From: Halalkalibacter krulwichiae
GTDB taxonomy: Bacteria > Bacillota > Bacilli > Bacillales > Bacillaceae_D
Length of the DNA: 64,000 bases
Direction: 5' to 3'
Assembly (NCBI RefSeq): GCF_002109385.1
Contig: NZ_CP020814.1
Coordinates: 1,242,001 to 1,306,000, forward strand
Shown piece after piece: positions 40,228 through 49,511 of this stretch (positions are counted from its first letter, which is position 1; each line of letters begins with the position of its first letter). The position numbers and the translations under genes are program-made. Under the pieces are notes generated by a model. The model made no database searches. It was not told where the DNA came from and worked only from the letters and a program-made list of their open reading frames with translations.

Positions 40228-41565
40228 TTATTTTGATAAACGCTCCATGAGAGTAGCTTTTTCTGCTTCAAAACCAGGTTTGTCAAGTAAAGCAAACATA
40301 TTCTTCTTGTATGCTTCGACTCCAGGCTGGTCAAATGGGTTAACTCCTAATAGATGGCCACTAATCCCACATGCCTTCTCAAAAAAGTAAACCATCTCAC
40401 CGTAAGTGTATTCATTCATTTCATCCAGTTCAATCACGAGATTAGGTACTTCTCCATCTATATGGGCCATAAGGGTACCCTGAAATGCACTTTTGTTGAC
40501 TTCATCCATCGTCTTACCTGCCAGGAAGTTTAATCCATCAATATTTTCTGGATCCTCCTGAATAGTCACTTCAATTCGAGGTTTCTTAATCTGTAAAACC
40601 GTTTCTAAAAGGTTTCGTCGACCTTCTTGTACATATTGCCCCATGGAATGCAAATCCGTTGAAAAATCAACGGAAGCAGGGAATAGCCCCTTTTGATCTT
40701 TTCCTTCACTTTCCCCAAACAGCTGCTTCCACCATTCCGATACGTAGTGAAGGGAGGGCTCATAGTTAACAAGCACTTCAATTGCTTTTCCCTTATTGTA
40801 GAGTACATTTCGGACCGCAGCATACTGATAGCTCTCATTTGTCAATAAATCAGGATTGTTGTATTTACGGGCTGCTGCTGCTGCCCCTTCCATCATATGA
40901 TCAATATCAAGTCCTGCTACGGCAATTGGTAAGAGACCAACTGCTGTTAGCACAGAATACCTTCCACCTACATCATCCGGAATAACAAACGTTTCATATC
41001 CTTCTTTGTCCGCAAGCTTTTTTAATACGCCTTTTTCCTGATCTGTAGTGGCAAAAATACGTTTTCTCGCCTCTTCTTTTCCGTATTTTTTCTCCATATA
41101 GTCACGAAAAATACGGAAAGCAAGGGCTGGCTCTGTCGTTGTTCCTGATTTGGAAATGACGTTAACAGAGATATCTTTCCCCTCTAATAGTTCAAATAAA
41201 TGAGATATATAAGTAGAACTGATATTGTGACCGGCAAAATACACTTTTGTCTTATCGTTCATTTGGTTATGAAAGCTATGGGACAAAGCTTCTATAGCTG
41301 ATCTTGCACCCAAATACGAACCACCAATACCAATTACAACCATTGCGTCTGAATGTTTCTTGATTCTTTCAGCAGCTTGTTTAATTCTTTCAAATTCACT
41401 CTTATCATAGTTTAGTGGCAAATCGACCCAACCAAGATAATCAGAGCCGGGGCCTGTTTTTTCATGTAGCATTTTATGAGCCACTTTTACAAATTCACTT
41501 AGATTATCTACTTCACTCTTTTTCATAAATGCTAATGCATTGGAGTAATCAAACGAAATAGTCAT
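40228..41565 (-). CDS. pgi: Glucose-6-phosphate isomerase
   Basis: A 445-residue Pgi of the Firmicutes type. Motifs are [56 protein letters not shown] and the C-terminal [13 protein letters not shown] with the catalytic Lys region. It converts fructose-6-phosphate to glucose-6-phosphate, linking HxlB to Zwf. The ATG overlaps the stop of a 32-codon upstream frame (GTATGA) and has AAAGGGGAAG upstream. It is convergent with zwf-gnd. Confidence 0.96.
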   Translation of the reverse strand: MTISFDYSNALAFMKKSEVDNLSEFVKVAHKMLHEKTGPGSDYLGWVDLPLNYDKSEFERIKQAAERIKKHSDAMVVIGIGGSYLGARSAIEALSHSFHNQMNDKTKVYFAGHNISSTYISHLFELLEGKDISVNVISKSGTTTEPALAFRIFRDYMEKKYGKEEARKRIFATTDQEKGVLKKLADKEGYETFVIPDDVGGRYSVLTAVGLLPIAVAGLDIDHMMEGAAAAARKYNNPDLLTNESYQYAAVRNVLYNKGKAIEVLVNYEPSLHYVSEWWKQLFGESEGKDQKGLFPASVDFSTDLHSMGQYVQEGRRNLLETVLQIKKPRIEVTIQEDPENIDGLNFLAGKTMDEVNKSAFQGTLMAHIDGEVPNLVIELDEMNEYTYGEMVYFFEKACGISGHLLGVNPFDQPGVEAYKKNMFALLDKPGFEAEKATLMERLSK

Positions 41566-41660
41566 ACATTACTTCCCCTTTCAATCAAATTTAGCTTAGC
41601 TGCTTCAATCGGAGATCCTTCTCCGTAAAAAAGATCTCTCGGCATAGTAAAACGTTTCAT
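41562..41660 (-). pseudogene. Leader frame upstream of pgi, resembling an iron-alcohol dehydrogenase start
   Basis: ATG 41660 with AAAGGAGA ten bases upstream encodes MKRFTMPRDLFYGEGSPIEA then [12 protein letters not shown], stopping inside the pgi start codon. The first 16 residues match the usual opening of iron-containing alcohol dehydrogenases (xxFxMPxDxxxGxGS). It may be a deletion remnant whose ribosome site now drives pgi by translational coupling. Confidence 0.5.
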
Positions 41661-42080
41661 GTTAGTGCATTCTCCTTTTCTACAGTATATAAGGGAAGTT
41701 TTTAAAAACACATTTAAACTCCCCCTTTTCAATTTTGAAAAATCCTTAGTGGGACCGTGTAATTATCAATAGCGTACATTAAAAGATAGTTAGTATTAAG
41801 AAAACTCAATGGTCCCTCTCTACATCGGCACTTAGTATGTCTTCTGTTTTGATTTCAAGTAATATTTCCAAGAATCTTATCGTTCCTAATACTTTTCGAG
41901 TGTCTCCCTCATTTTGAACATTCTCCATTTTCTTTTGTTGGATCAGTTCACTTATTACTTGCTTGAAAGCATATTTTTTGTAACAATATTTATGAGAAAT
42001 ACTGATGCTTGATTTTACTAATTATATAGGTTACCAAAAATAATTACCAAAAGTTTTACCAAATACTTTTACAAAAATGA
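41661..42080. other. Intergenic region upstream of pgi and of the resolvase
   Basis: AATAGCGTACATTAAAAGAT (41,768-41,787) resembles a weak form of the HxlR box upstream of zwf. The reverse strand is open from about 41,985 to 41,810 (KKYAFKQVISELIQQKKMEN, then KVLGTIRFLEILLEIKTEDI) without a clear start codon, perhaps a gene remnant. Three TTACCAAAA-like repeats at 42,020-42,050 lie close to the resolvase and may be part of its res. Confidence 0.4.
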
Positions 42081-42087
42081 TGTCTCT

Positions 42088-42114
42088 TGTACAATTAGAT
42101 TATTAAATTGTGCA
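42088..42114. other. Putative res subsite of the 34.9-kb transposon
   Basis: TGTACAATTAGA and TTAAATTGTGCA form an imperfect 27-bp palindrome just upstream of the resolvase gene, the usual place of a resolvase-binding subsite. Confidence 0.5.
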
Positions 42115-42126
42115 GGAGGCTTCTTT

Positions 42127-42693
42127 ATGATAATCGGTTATGCTCGAGTTTCGACAGTTGACCAAAATTTAGACCGACAAATTATATTACTTTCTGAGTA
42201 CGGCTGTGAAAAAATGGTTCAAGAGAAATTTACTGGGACTACAAAGGATAGAGATGGACTTAACTCATTGCTAGATGTAATAAGGAAAGGTGATACCGTT
42301 GTAGTAGAAAGTATTTCACGCTTAGGGAGAAAAACACTTGATATTCTTTCTATTATTCAGCAATTCGAGGATACTGGTGTAAAGTTCGTTTCTATTAAGG
42401 AGAACATGGATACAAGAACATCAACGGGAAAAGCCATGTTTCAAATGATGTGTGTCATCGCAGAGTTAGAAAGAAATTTAATTGTAGAAAGAGTTAAAGA
42501 AGGGTTAGAAGCGAGTAAAAGAAGAGGAAAAAAACTAGGAAGGCCTAAAGTGGATCAAGGGAAAATTGAAATAGCCTTGAGGATGTATGACAGTAAAGAA
42601 TACTCGGTAAAAGAAATTGTAGAAGGTACAGGACTTTCACAGGGATCATTATATCGAGCGATTAATAAAAGAAAACTAGTAGAAGCAAATTAA
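42127..42693 (+). CDS. tnpR: Serine resolvase of the 34.9-kb transposon
   Basis: A 188-residue resolvase/invertase. The catalytic Ser is in GYARVSTVDQNLDRQ, the family segments STGKAMFQMMCVIAELERNL and RVKEGLEASKRRGKKLGRPK are present, and the helix-turn-helix is VKEIVEGTGLSQGSLYRAI. ATG 42127 follows CAGGAGG. It lies upstream of the broken tnpA in the same direction, and both are close to the right end. Confidence 0.95.
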   Translation: MIIGYARVSTVDQNLDRQIILLSEYGCEKMVQEKFTGTTKDRDGLNSLLDVIRKGDTVVVESISRLGRKTLDILSIIQQFEDTGVKFVSIKENMDTRTSTGKAMFQMMCVIAELERNLIVERVKEGLEASKRRGKKLGRPKVDQGKIEIALRMYDSKEYSVKEIVEGTGLSQGSLYRAINKRKLVEAN

Positions 42694-42782
42694 TAATCTC
42701 TTATATTTTTAGGGAATTATGTGACGGACTAGGGCAGCTACTCTGTCACCACCCCCAACTTAATTTGAATGGAGTTGGTAAT

Positions 42783-45717
42783 TTGTCATCTATGAGAACG
42801 TACGGCTTATCCAAGATTTAAAAAACGTCCTACTTCAAAAGAACTTCGTGATGTTTACTCCCCTACACCTGAAGAAAACCAATTTGCGCATAAAGTTGCT
42901 AGAGGACCTGTTTCAGTTCTAAGTCTATTAGTTATGTTAAAGTCTTTCCAACGACTTGGTTACTTTCCTCCACCGAAAGATATTCCTGTAGAGATCATGA
43001 TTCATATTCGGACCTGTTTGAATCTCTCTGCTAGTGTTGAACCGAATTACAATAGTAAATCAATTTACCGACATCAAAAAGCAATTAGAGATTACCTCAA
43101 TGTACGTCCTTATGGAAAAGAAGCCTTACATATTGCAACTACTTCAATTTATAAGGCTACACAGGTAATGGACAATCCAGCCGATCTTATCAACGTATCC
43201 ATTGAAATATTAATAAAAGAAAGGTGTGAATTACCTGCTTTTAGTACATTAGATCGATTGGCTCGTCGTATAAGAACATTAGTGAATCACCAGTTATTTA
43301 ATTCAGTATTTTCAAAATTGACTCCTTAAATTGAGCGAAAATTAGATCAATTACTAGTTACTAAAAATGATAATCGGACTTCTGAATATAACTTATTAAA
43401 AGAAATTCCAAAAAGCGCAACACTTTCGCATATGAAAGAAATACAAAATAGGTTACTTCTGTTAACTGATTTTATAGAAGAAATTGATAGCTTACTAGAG
43501 GATATTCCAAATTTAAAAATTAAACACTTCGCTTTAGAAGCAAAAGCGCTTGATGCATCAGAATTAAAAGACTTTAATTTAGCTAAAAGATATATGCTGC
43601 TACTTTGTATGATTTATCGCTCAAAAATTTCAGCTATAGATAGTTTGGTAGAGATGTTTCTCAAAAGAGTCAGAACTATACATAACAAAGGCAAAGAGGA
43701 GCTAGAACTTCTTCGAGAAAAACATAGATCAAAAACTGAAAATCTTATATCTGTTTTGGCGGAAGTCTTAAATGCCACAAGTATAAATGAGAACGATACC
43801 TTGACTGGTCAGAAAATAAGGGAGTTATTAGGGAGAAGAGGTGGTATCGACGCATTAAAAGAAGATTGTGAATCAATTTCATCATATAATGGCAATAACT
43901 ACCTTCCTCTTTAAAGCCACAGGAAAACTCTTTTTAGATTGATTAGTATGATTGAAATTAATTCAACCACACAGGATCAATCACTTTTAGAAGCTTTACA
44001 ATTTTTACGTGATAATGAGAACCGAAAAATTGTAAAGCTACAAATAGATTTGGATCTTTCATTTGCTAGTGAACAGTGGAAAAAAACGATTTATGTACCT
44101 AAAGAAAATAACTTAATCCATCGTAAACACCTTGAAATCTGTATTTTTTCCTATCTTGCAAGCGATTTAAAAACGGGAGACCTTTGTGTAAAAGGATCAG
44201 AGAATTTTGCTGATTACCGTGAACAGCTCCTTTCTTGGGATGAGTGTAAACCTATGGTAGATGAATACTGTAAGGAACTTGGCTTTTCTTCAAATTCAGG
44301 GGATTTTGTTCAACAATTAAAGCTCTGGCTAGGAGATACTGCACAAAAAGTAGATTTAAACTACCCTGATAACGGCCAGGTAATCATTAATGAAAATGGA
44401 GAACCAACGTTGAGAAAAATAATGAGAAAAGAACAACCTCAGACAAGTAAGGCGTTAGAGGTAGTTATTTCTCAACGGTTACCTGAACGAAATGTCTTAG
44501 ATATTCTTTGTAATGTAGAACATTGGACAAATTGGACACGGCATTTTGGACCATTATCTGGTTCAGATCCTAAGCTTGAAAATGCAATGGAACGTTATAT
44601 CATTACTTCTTTTGGATACGGATGTAATTTAGGACCAACACAGACTTCTAAGCACATGAAAAAAGCAGTAACCCCACACATGATTTCATTTGTAAATCGG
44701 CGACATATTAATGCATCTAAAATAGACGAAGCTATTCGTAATATTTTAAATCAATACAATCAATTTAGTTTGCCTAGACTATGGGGTGATGGAAAAACGG
44801 CTGCTGCAGATGGAACAAAATTTGATCTCTACGAAGAAAACTTAATCTCTGAATACCACATTCGATACGGAGGTTATGGGGGGATTGCATATCATCATGT
44901 TTCAGATACTTATATTGCACTCTTTAGTCACTTCATTCCATGTGGAGTTTGGGAAGCAGTTTATATTATTGATGGTTTGCTGAAAAATAAATCAGACATT
45001 CAGCCCGATACGTTACATGCTGATACGCAAGGTCAATCAACGCCTGTTTTTGCACTTGCACATTTATTGGGGATTAATTTAATGCCTCGTATTCGAAATT
45101 GGAAGGATTTAAAATTTTACAGGGCTGATAAGGACACAAAATATCACCACATTGATCAGTTGTTTAGTGATACCGTTGACTGGGACCTAATTGAAACACA
45201 CTGGCAAGATCTGCTCCAAGTGGTTCTTTCTATAAAAGCTGGTAAAATATTACCCTCTACACTACTTAGAAAACTAAGTAACTATAGTAGAAAAAACCGA
45301 TTATATCAAGCTTTTAGGGAATTAGGAAGGATTGTAAGAACTGTATTTTTGCTTAAATATATTTCTGATATAAAACTAAGAGAGCAAATTGGTGCTAGTA
45401 CAAACAAAGTCGAAGCATATAACGGCTTTTCCAAATGGCTATTTTTTGGTGGCGATGGGATCATTTCAGAAAATGATCCAGAAGAACAAGAAAAGCGAAT
45501 TAAATATAATGATTTAGTTGCCAACGCAGTAATATTCCAAAATGTATGTGATATAACACTTATTTTGTGGGAACTTTCTAAAGAAGGCTATGTATTTTCA
45601 AAAGAAGATATTGTCATGCTTAGCCCTTATCTGACTAGGCATATAAAACGTTTCGGAGACTATATGATCGATTTAGAAAATATTCCACAACCAATCGAGG
45701 AAGATATTCCTGTATAG
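42783..45717 (+). pseudogene. tnpA: Tn3-family transposase with two stops and a shifted start
   Basis: The protein reads from ERTAYPRFKK (42,796) through the DUF4158 region (KSFQRLGYFPPPKDIPVEIM). It meets TAA at 43,327 (KLTP*IERKLDQ), resumes in the same frame, meets TAA at 43,912 (YLPL*SHRKTLFRL), and then runs to TAG 45,717. The catalytic motifs LWGDGKTAAADGTKF, LHADTQGQSTPV and STNKVEAYNGFSKWLFFG survive. The probable start TTG 42783 is out of frame by one extra base at about 42,794. It belongs to a branch clearly different from the transposases at 14,638 and 50,098. As it stands it cannot be made. Confidence 0.92.
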
Positions 45718-45765
45718 TATATAAGAAAGTAAAGAGCAAGAAAGGGTTATAAATGGTAAACAATA

Positions 45766-45807
45766 CCATACTATGACCCTTTTTTACATGTATCTCGGTC
45801 GTACCCC
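45766..45807 (-). repeat. Right inverted repeat of the 34.9-kb transposon
   Basis: Reverse complement starts GGGGTACGACCGAGATAC and matches 10,912-10,953 at 39 of 42 bases. AATAT follows at 45,808-45,812. Confidence 0.88.
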
Positions 45808-45825
45808 AATATAGCATTATTTTGT

Positions 45826-45868
45826 AAGTACACACTTTACTTTTACATAGTGATAAAAAGTATACTAT
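45826..45868 (+). promoter_or_regulatory. Orphan HxlR-type control region outside the transposon
   Basis: AAGTACACACTTTA (45,826-45,839) and AAAAGTATACTAT (45,856-45,868) copy the arrangement and 30-base offset seen upstream of hxlR. TTATAATAC follows, like the -10 area there. No hxlR gene follows; the 3' end of the convergent dehydrogenase begins 35 bases later. It is probably the remains of a second hxlR promoter. Confidence 0.55.
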
Positions 45869-45902
45869 TGGTTATAATACAATCTGGAAGTGTATAGTAA
45901 GA

Positions 45903-47042
45903 TTAGGGTTGAAGAATGACTTTGACACACTCATCTTCGTGATCATTAAAGATTTGATAGGCTTCGCTCGCCTGGTCTAGACGCATTTTATGAGAGACGA
46001 TTTCTGTTGGGTCCAACTCTCCCGACGTAATCATTTTAAAGAGCATTGGCATGTAATGTATGACAGGTGCTTGGCCCATTTTTATTTGTACATTTCTTTC
46101 AAATATATTCCCTAAAGGGAACTGGTTATATTTGGACCCGTAGACCCCAGTCAGCTGCAACGTTCCAAATTTTCTCACAGCATTCATACCGATTTTGATC
46201 GGGCTAATTGTTCCACCAATAAGCTTCATCTTTTGTTCGGCAGCTTCGAGGGGTGTTTTTTTACCATCCATCCCTACGCAGTCAATGACTGCGTCTACAC
46301 CGCCATTTGTGATTTCTTTAATATGGGAACCCATATCATCAAATTCATCAAAATTATAAATTTCAACATTGTTCATTTTTTTGGCACGTTCAAGCCTATA
46401 TGGAAGATTATCGACCGCAATGACTCTTTTTGCGCCTTTCATCCATGCAAACTTTTGCGCCATTAACCCAACCGGTCCACAGCCGAGTACGGCAACTGTA
46501 TCCCCTTTTTTTACCCCTGCACTTTCAATGCTCCAATAAGCAGTTGGTAGTACATCAGACATAAACAGTAATGCTTCATCTTCAAGTTCAACAGATTCAG
46601 GAATTACAAAAGGCATAAAATTCCCATAAGGAACACGCAAATATTCAGCTTGTCCACCTGGATGATTACCGTAACGCTCCGTAAATCCAAAATATCCGCC
46701 TGTATCAATTTCTGGATTTGGATTAGAATTATCGCATTGGCTCTCCAAATCATGCTGACAATAGAAACAGCTGCCACACGAAATATTAAACGGTATGACA
46801 ACTCTGTCCCCTTTCTTCACTTTTGTTACCTCTGGCCCTACTTCTTCTACAATACCCATAGGCTCGTGGCCAACTACGTAATCTTTTTCAGCTGGCAGGG
46901 CACCTTGATAAATATGTAAGTCAGATCCGCATATCGCTGTTGATGTAATGCGCACGACAATATCGTCTTTTTGTTGAAGCTTCGCATCTGGAACTTCTTT
47001 CACTTGCATATCCTTGGAACCTTGAAAAGTAACTGCTTTCAC
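45903..47042 (-). CDS. Zinc-dependent alcohol dehydrogenase, formaldehyde-dehydrogenase-like (AdhB type)
   Basis: A 379-residue medium-chain dehydrogenase. The catalytic zinc site is [12 protein letters not shown] plus [12 protein letters not shown], the structural zinc cysteines are in [20 protein letters not shown], and the cofactor fold is [18 protein letters not shown]. The overall sequence is of the glutathione-independent formaldehyde dehydrogenase/AdhB group, NAD-linked. It is about 60 percent identical by eye to the enzyme at 54,337. The ATG at 47,042 has AGGAGG upstream. It lies just outside the formaldehyde-cycle transposon, so a role in aldehyde oxidation is attractive but not shown. 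Confidence 0.88.
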   Translation of the reverse strand: MKAVTFQGSKDMQVKEVPDAKLQQKDDIVVRITSTAICGSDLHIYQGALPAEKDYVVGHEPMGIVEEVGPEVTKVKKGDRVVIPFNISCGSCFYCQHDLESQCDNSNPNPEIDTGGYFGFTERYGNHPGGQAEYLRVPYGNFMPFVIPESVELEDEALLFMSDVLPTAYWSIESAGVKKGDTVAVLGCGPVGLMAQKFAWMKGAKRVIAVDNLPYRLERAKKMNNVEIYNFDEFDDMGSHIKEITNGGVDAVIDCVGMDGKKTPLEAAEQKMKLIGGTISPIKIGMNAVRKFGTLQLTGVYGSKYNQFPLGNIFERNVQIKMGQAPVIHYMPMLFKMITSGELDPTEIVSHKMRLDQASEAYQIFNDHEDECVKVILQP

Positions 47043-47198
47043 AAGTAAAACCTCCTACTATAAATTGATATAACTTGTATATAATATACCCATTGAAGAA
47101 ATTTATATGTTTTTTTATTTATTTTTAGTTCTATTTGACTAAATAGGGCGTTTGCTTCAGTTCGACTCCCGCTTTGACATTAAAAATGAGATGGAAAA

Positions 47199-47236
47199 GG
47201 GGTACAGCCAACATTTCGGAAATTTTGTACGCTAAG
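47199..47236 (+). repeat. Left inverted repeat of the sigma-factor transposon
   Basis: 38 bp, GGGGTACAGCC through TGTACGCTAAG; one mismatch to the right end at 53,109-53,146. Confidence 0.9.
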
Positions 47237-47241
47237 CCTTT

Positions 47242-47285
47242 AAAAAGCCGATTTCCATTAATTGAAGGAATCGACTTTTTATTTT
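47242..47285. terminator. Stem-loop inside the left end
   Basis: AAAAAGCCGATTTCC pairs with GGAATCGACTTTTT. It follows the inverted repeat and can stop transcripts of the anti-sigma gene, whose end is at 47,360. Confidence 0.6.
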
Positions 47286-47359
47286 GTCTTACTCTACTAA
47301 ATGCATTCATTAAGGACCAAGTTACTATACATATACCTTTTCTTACTTTCCATTAATCA

Positions 47360-48682
47360 TTAAAAATCTATTTTTGTACCGTCAATATTAATTGATTCAA
47401 TTTTTGAAATATCTAAAGGCAAAGAAGATAAGAATTTTGCTTTAACCTTTTTGTTCTCACTAAAACTGGTCATAGAATCCAATGTTTGAACACTACCATC
47501 ATTCATTTTTGCACTTACTACGATTTTATTTGAATTATTAAAATCACCGTTTCCATATAAAGTTATTCCCAATGGTGAAACGGTAATTCTATTCGCCCTC
47601 CACGTCCCAAAGTTCTTACTAAAGTCCATTTTTTTTTCTTTATCTACAGATTGTATTTTAAACGTAGTATTCCAATTACCTTTTGTATGATTGCCATTGG
47701 ATACAAAGTCCCCCATTAAATTTAGCCTATTTATGTCTAAATTATCAATGTCAAAGATGTATTCTATATATTCGTTTCCGTAATTTGTATTACCTAATTT
47801 ATCTACCCCGAAATAAATGTTGGAAGCGTGTATTTTATTTCCTGAAGTATCAATTAAATATAAATCTCCATGACTATCTATATCATCCCCTGTCCATTTA
47901 GTTTGGATGTGAAGGCGATTATTAATAAAACCTAAATTTGATATATGCATAAAATTTATTTTTTGAAGGTAGAGCTCAGTTTCATCTGGCTTTAAAACTT
48001 GGACTGTTCCCTGTTCCTTTAAATCTCCAAAAGTTTTTCCTCCACCACCTGAGATATTATTCATATCCAATGGTATTGTTTTGGGAATATTGTCTTTTAT
48101 CTTCATAAGATCGGCATCAACCTTGATTTCTTCAAATTTGTGTTTATGACTTAGGAAAGAACTGATATGAAAGTTTATTTTTTTATTGTTAAGGGCCTTT
48201 CCTCCATTGGCTTGAATTCGTAAGGTAGCAGTATTAGTGGTTTCATCGTAATCTACAATTTGACTATTAAACATATGACCTTCAGTCAATGAGTAATCAT
48301 AAAGATCAAGAGTTTTATCTATTCTATTACCTGTCAAATCTTGCATTGTAACATAAATGACTGCCATTTCATCATCATTCATTGCAGCGACCACTTCCAT
48401 TTTAATACCATCATCTTCACTACTAGTTTCAATAGGTTGGAGAAATAAAGCAGTTTGGGGACTAACAATAGATAATAAATTATTAAAACTTGGAATAGTA
48501 GCTGCCCCTACCCCAACTGAAAATACAAGAAATAAAGATGCTACCAATGGAATTGTAACTGTTTTTTTGAATCTTCTTTTTGGCTGTTCCGATTTCGCCC
48601 TTTTTACCCCTAGTTTCGCCCTCATGTGTAATTCTTTTGGAATTTCAATCCTTTCTAATTCTTGTTTTACTTTATTATTCAC
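47360..48682 (-). CDS. DUF4179 membrane protein, probable anti-sigma factor
   Basis: A 440-residue protein with a short cytoplasmic part (MNNKVKQELERIEIPKELHM), one membrane helix at about residues 43-65 (TIPLVASLFLVFSVGVGAAT) and a large extracytoplasmic DUF4179 domain. The start overlaps the sigma factor gene by eight bases. Such pairs are common in Bacillus: the cytoplasmic tail holds the sigma factor until an envelope signal arrives. The signal is unknown. Confidence 0.82.
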   Translation of the reverse strand: MNNKVKQELERIEIPKELHMRAKLGVKRAKSEQPKRRFKKTVTIPLVASLFLVFSVGVGAATIPSFNNLLSIVSPQTALFLQPIETSSEDDGIKMEVVAAMNDDEMAVIYVTMQDLTGNRIDKTLDLYDYSLTEGHMFNSQIVDYDETTNTATLRIQANGGKALNNKKINFHISSFLSHKHKFEEIKVDADLMKIKDNIPKTIPLDMNNISGGGGKTFGDLKEQGTVQVLKPDETELYLQKINFMHISNLGFINNRLHIQTKWTGDDIDSHGDLYLIDTSGNKIHASNIYFGVDKLGNTNYGNEYIEYIFDIDNLDINRLNLMGDFVSNGNHTKGNWNTTFKIQSVDKEKKMDFSKNFGTWRANRITVSPLGITLYGNGDFNNSNKIVVSAKMNDGSVQTLDSMTSFSENKKVKAKFLSSLPLDISKIESINIDGTKIDF

Positions 48683-49106
48683 AAATATCAGCCCCCTTAG
48701 CTTGTTTTCGAAGTTTATCTAACGCACGATATAATATTGATTTTGATGTCCCTAATGGAATATTTAACAACTCAGCTATTTCTTTAAATGAATACCCCTC
48801 ATAAAATTTTAAAATAACGATACTTTTTTCATTTTCATTTAACTCATCTAATAATTGATGAAGTGATAATGAAAGGGGGATATCTTCAACATCTGAACTA
48901 ATAATCTCTTCATATTCTGGTTTTAGTTGAACCACCTTTTTGTTTTTTCTTAAACAATCAATAGCACAACTAATGGTGATTTTGATTAACCATGTTTTAA
49001 AATACTCTGGTTTTTTTAATGTATCTATTTTTTTAAATGAACGATATGCTACTTCTTGAACGATATCTAATGTATCATCTTTGTTTTTGACATATACATA
49101 AGCCAT
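48675..49106 (-). CDS. ECF RNA polymerase sigma factor, N-terminus displaced
   Basis: From ATG 49106 the 143-residue product has most of region 2 (LDIVQEVAYRSFKKID, YFKTWLIKITISCAIDCLRK) and region 4 (LNENEKSIVILKFYEGYSFK, IAELLNIPLGTSKSILYRAL). The first about 31 residues of a normal protein (RLVKKAQKGDDKAFLKLFQK) are present upstream in the same frame, but no standard start codon precedes them. The ribosome site AGAGG with ATG 49203 (MNFDY) is one base out of frame. Either a single extra T disables the full-length protein, or initiation occurs at a rare ATT near 49,199. Confidence 0.8.
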   Translation of the reverse strand: MAYVYVKNKDDTLDIVQEVAYRSFKKIDTLKKPEYFKTWLIKITISCAIDCLRKNKKVVQLKPEYEEIISSDVEDIPLSLSLHQLLDELNENEKSIVILKFYEGYSFKEIAELLNIPLGTSKSILYRALDKLRKQAKGADICE

Positions 49107-49203
49107 TCGATAAATATCTTGTTCATATTTTTGGAAAAGCTTTAAAAAGGCTTTATCGTCACCCTTTTGGGCTTTTTTTACTAATCTAATAATCGAAATT
49201 CAT

Positions 49204-49511
49204 CCTCTCTACTTTTTTCCCTTATACCTATTAGACAAAGTAGTTTAGTATTTGGCTTAAATTAAATGAAATTTTTATAAAAAAAATGAGGGATATCCCC
49301 TGTTTCATAATATCATTCCTCTTGAACTATCTTCATAAATACTGTTCCACAAACGACCGTTTATGGTACTGATAAATATTTTAAAAAAAACAACCTATTT
49401 CTATTAATCTATAGAACCAAAACTCATTCCCAAAATCAAAGTAACATTTTTAATATCTAATGCCTTTTTTGGTGCTAATATAGGGTTATAAATTACTTTT
49501 GCAGGTGATGA
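49204..49511. other. Divergent region between sigma factor and resolvase
   Basis: It should hold the sigma-factor promoter and the res site. I see AT-rich sequence and no clear three-subsite array. Confidence 0.4.

Larger units (their letters stand above)
10912..45807. mobile_element. 34.9-kb Tn3-family transposon carrying formaldehyde-cycle genes and a nested spore-resistance transposon
   Basis: The ends are inverted repeats. GGGGTACGACCGAG at 10,912 faces right and its counterpart ends at 45,807. They match at 39 of 42 positions. Both ends are bordered by the same five bases, AATAT (10,907-10,911 and 45,808-45,812), the target duplication size made by Tn3-family elements. The resolvase (42,127) and a broken transposase (42,783-45,717) sit next to the right end, as expected. 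Cargo: Gfo/Idh pseudogene, hxlB, hxlA, hxlR, a complete nested Tn1546-like element, a zinc-ribbon gene, zwf, gnd and pgi. Because the transposase is broken, movement would need one supplied in trans. Confidence 0.88.
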
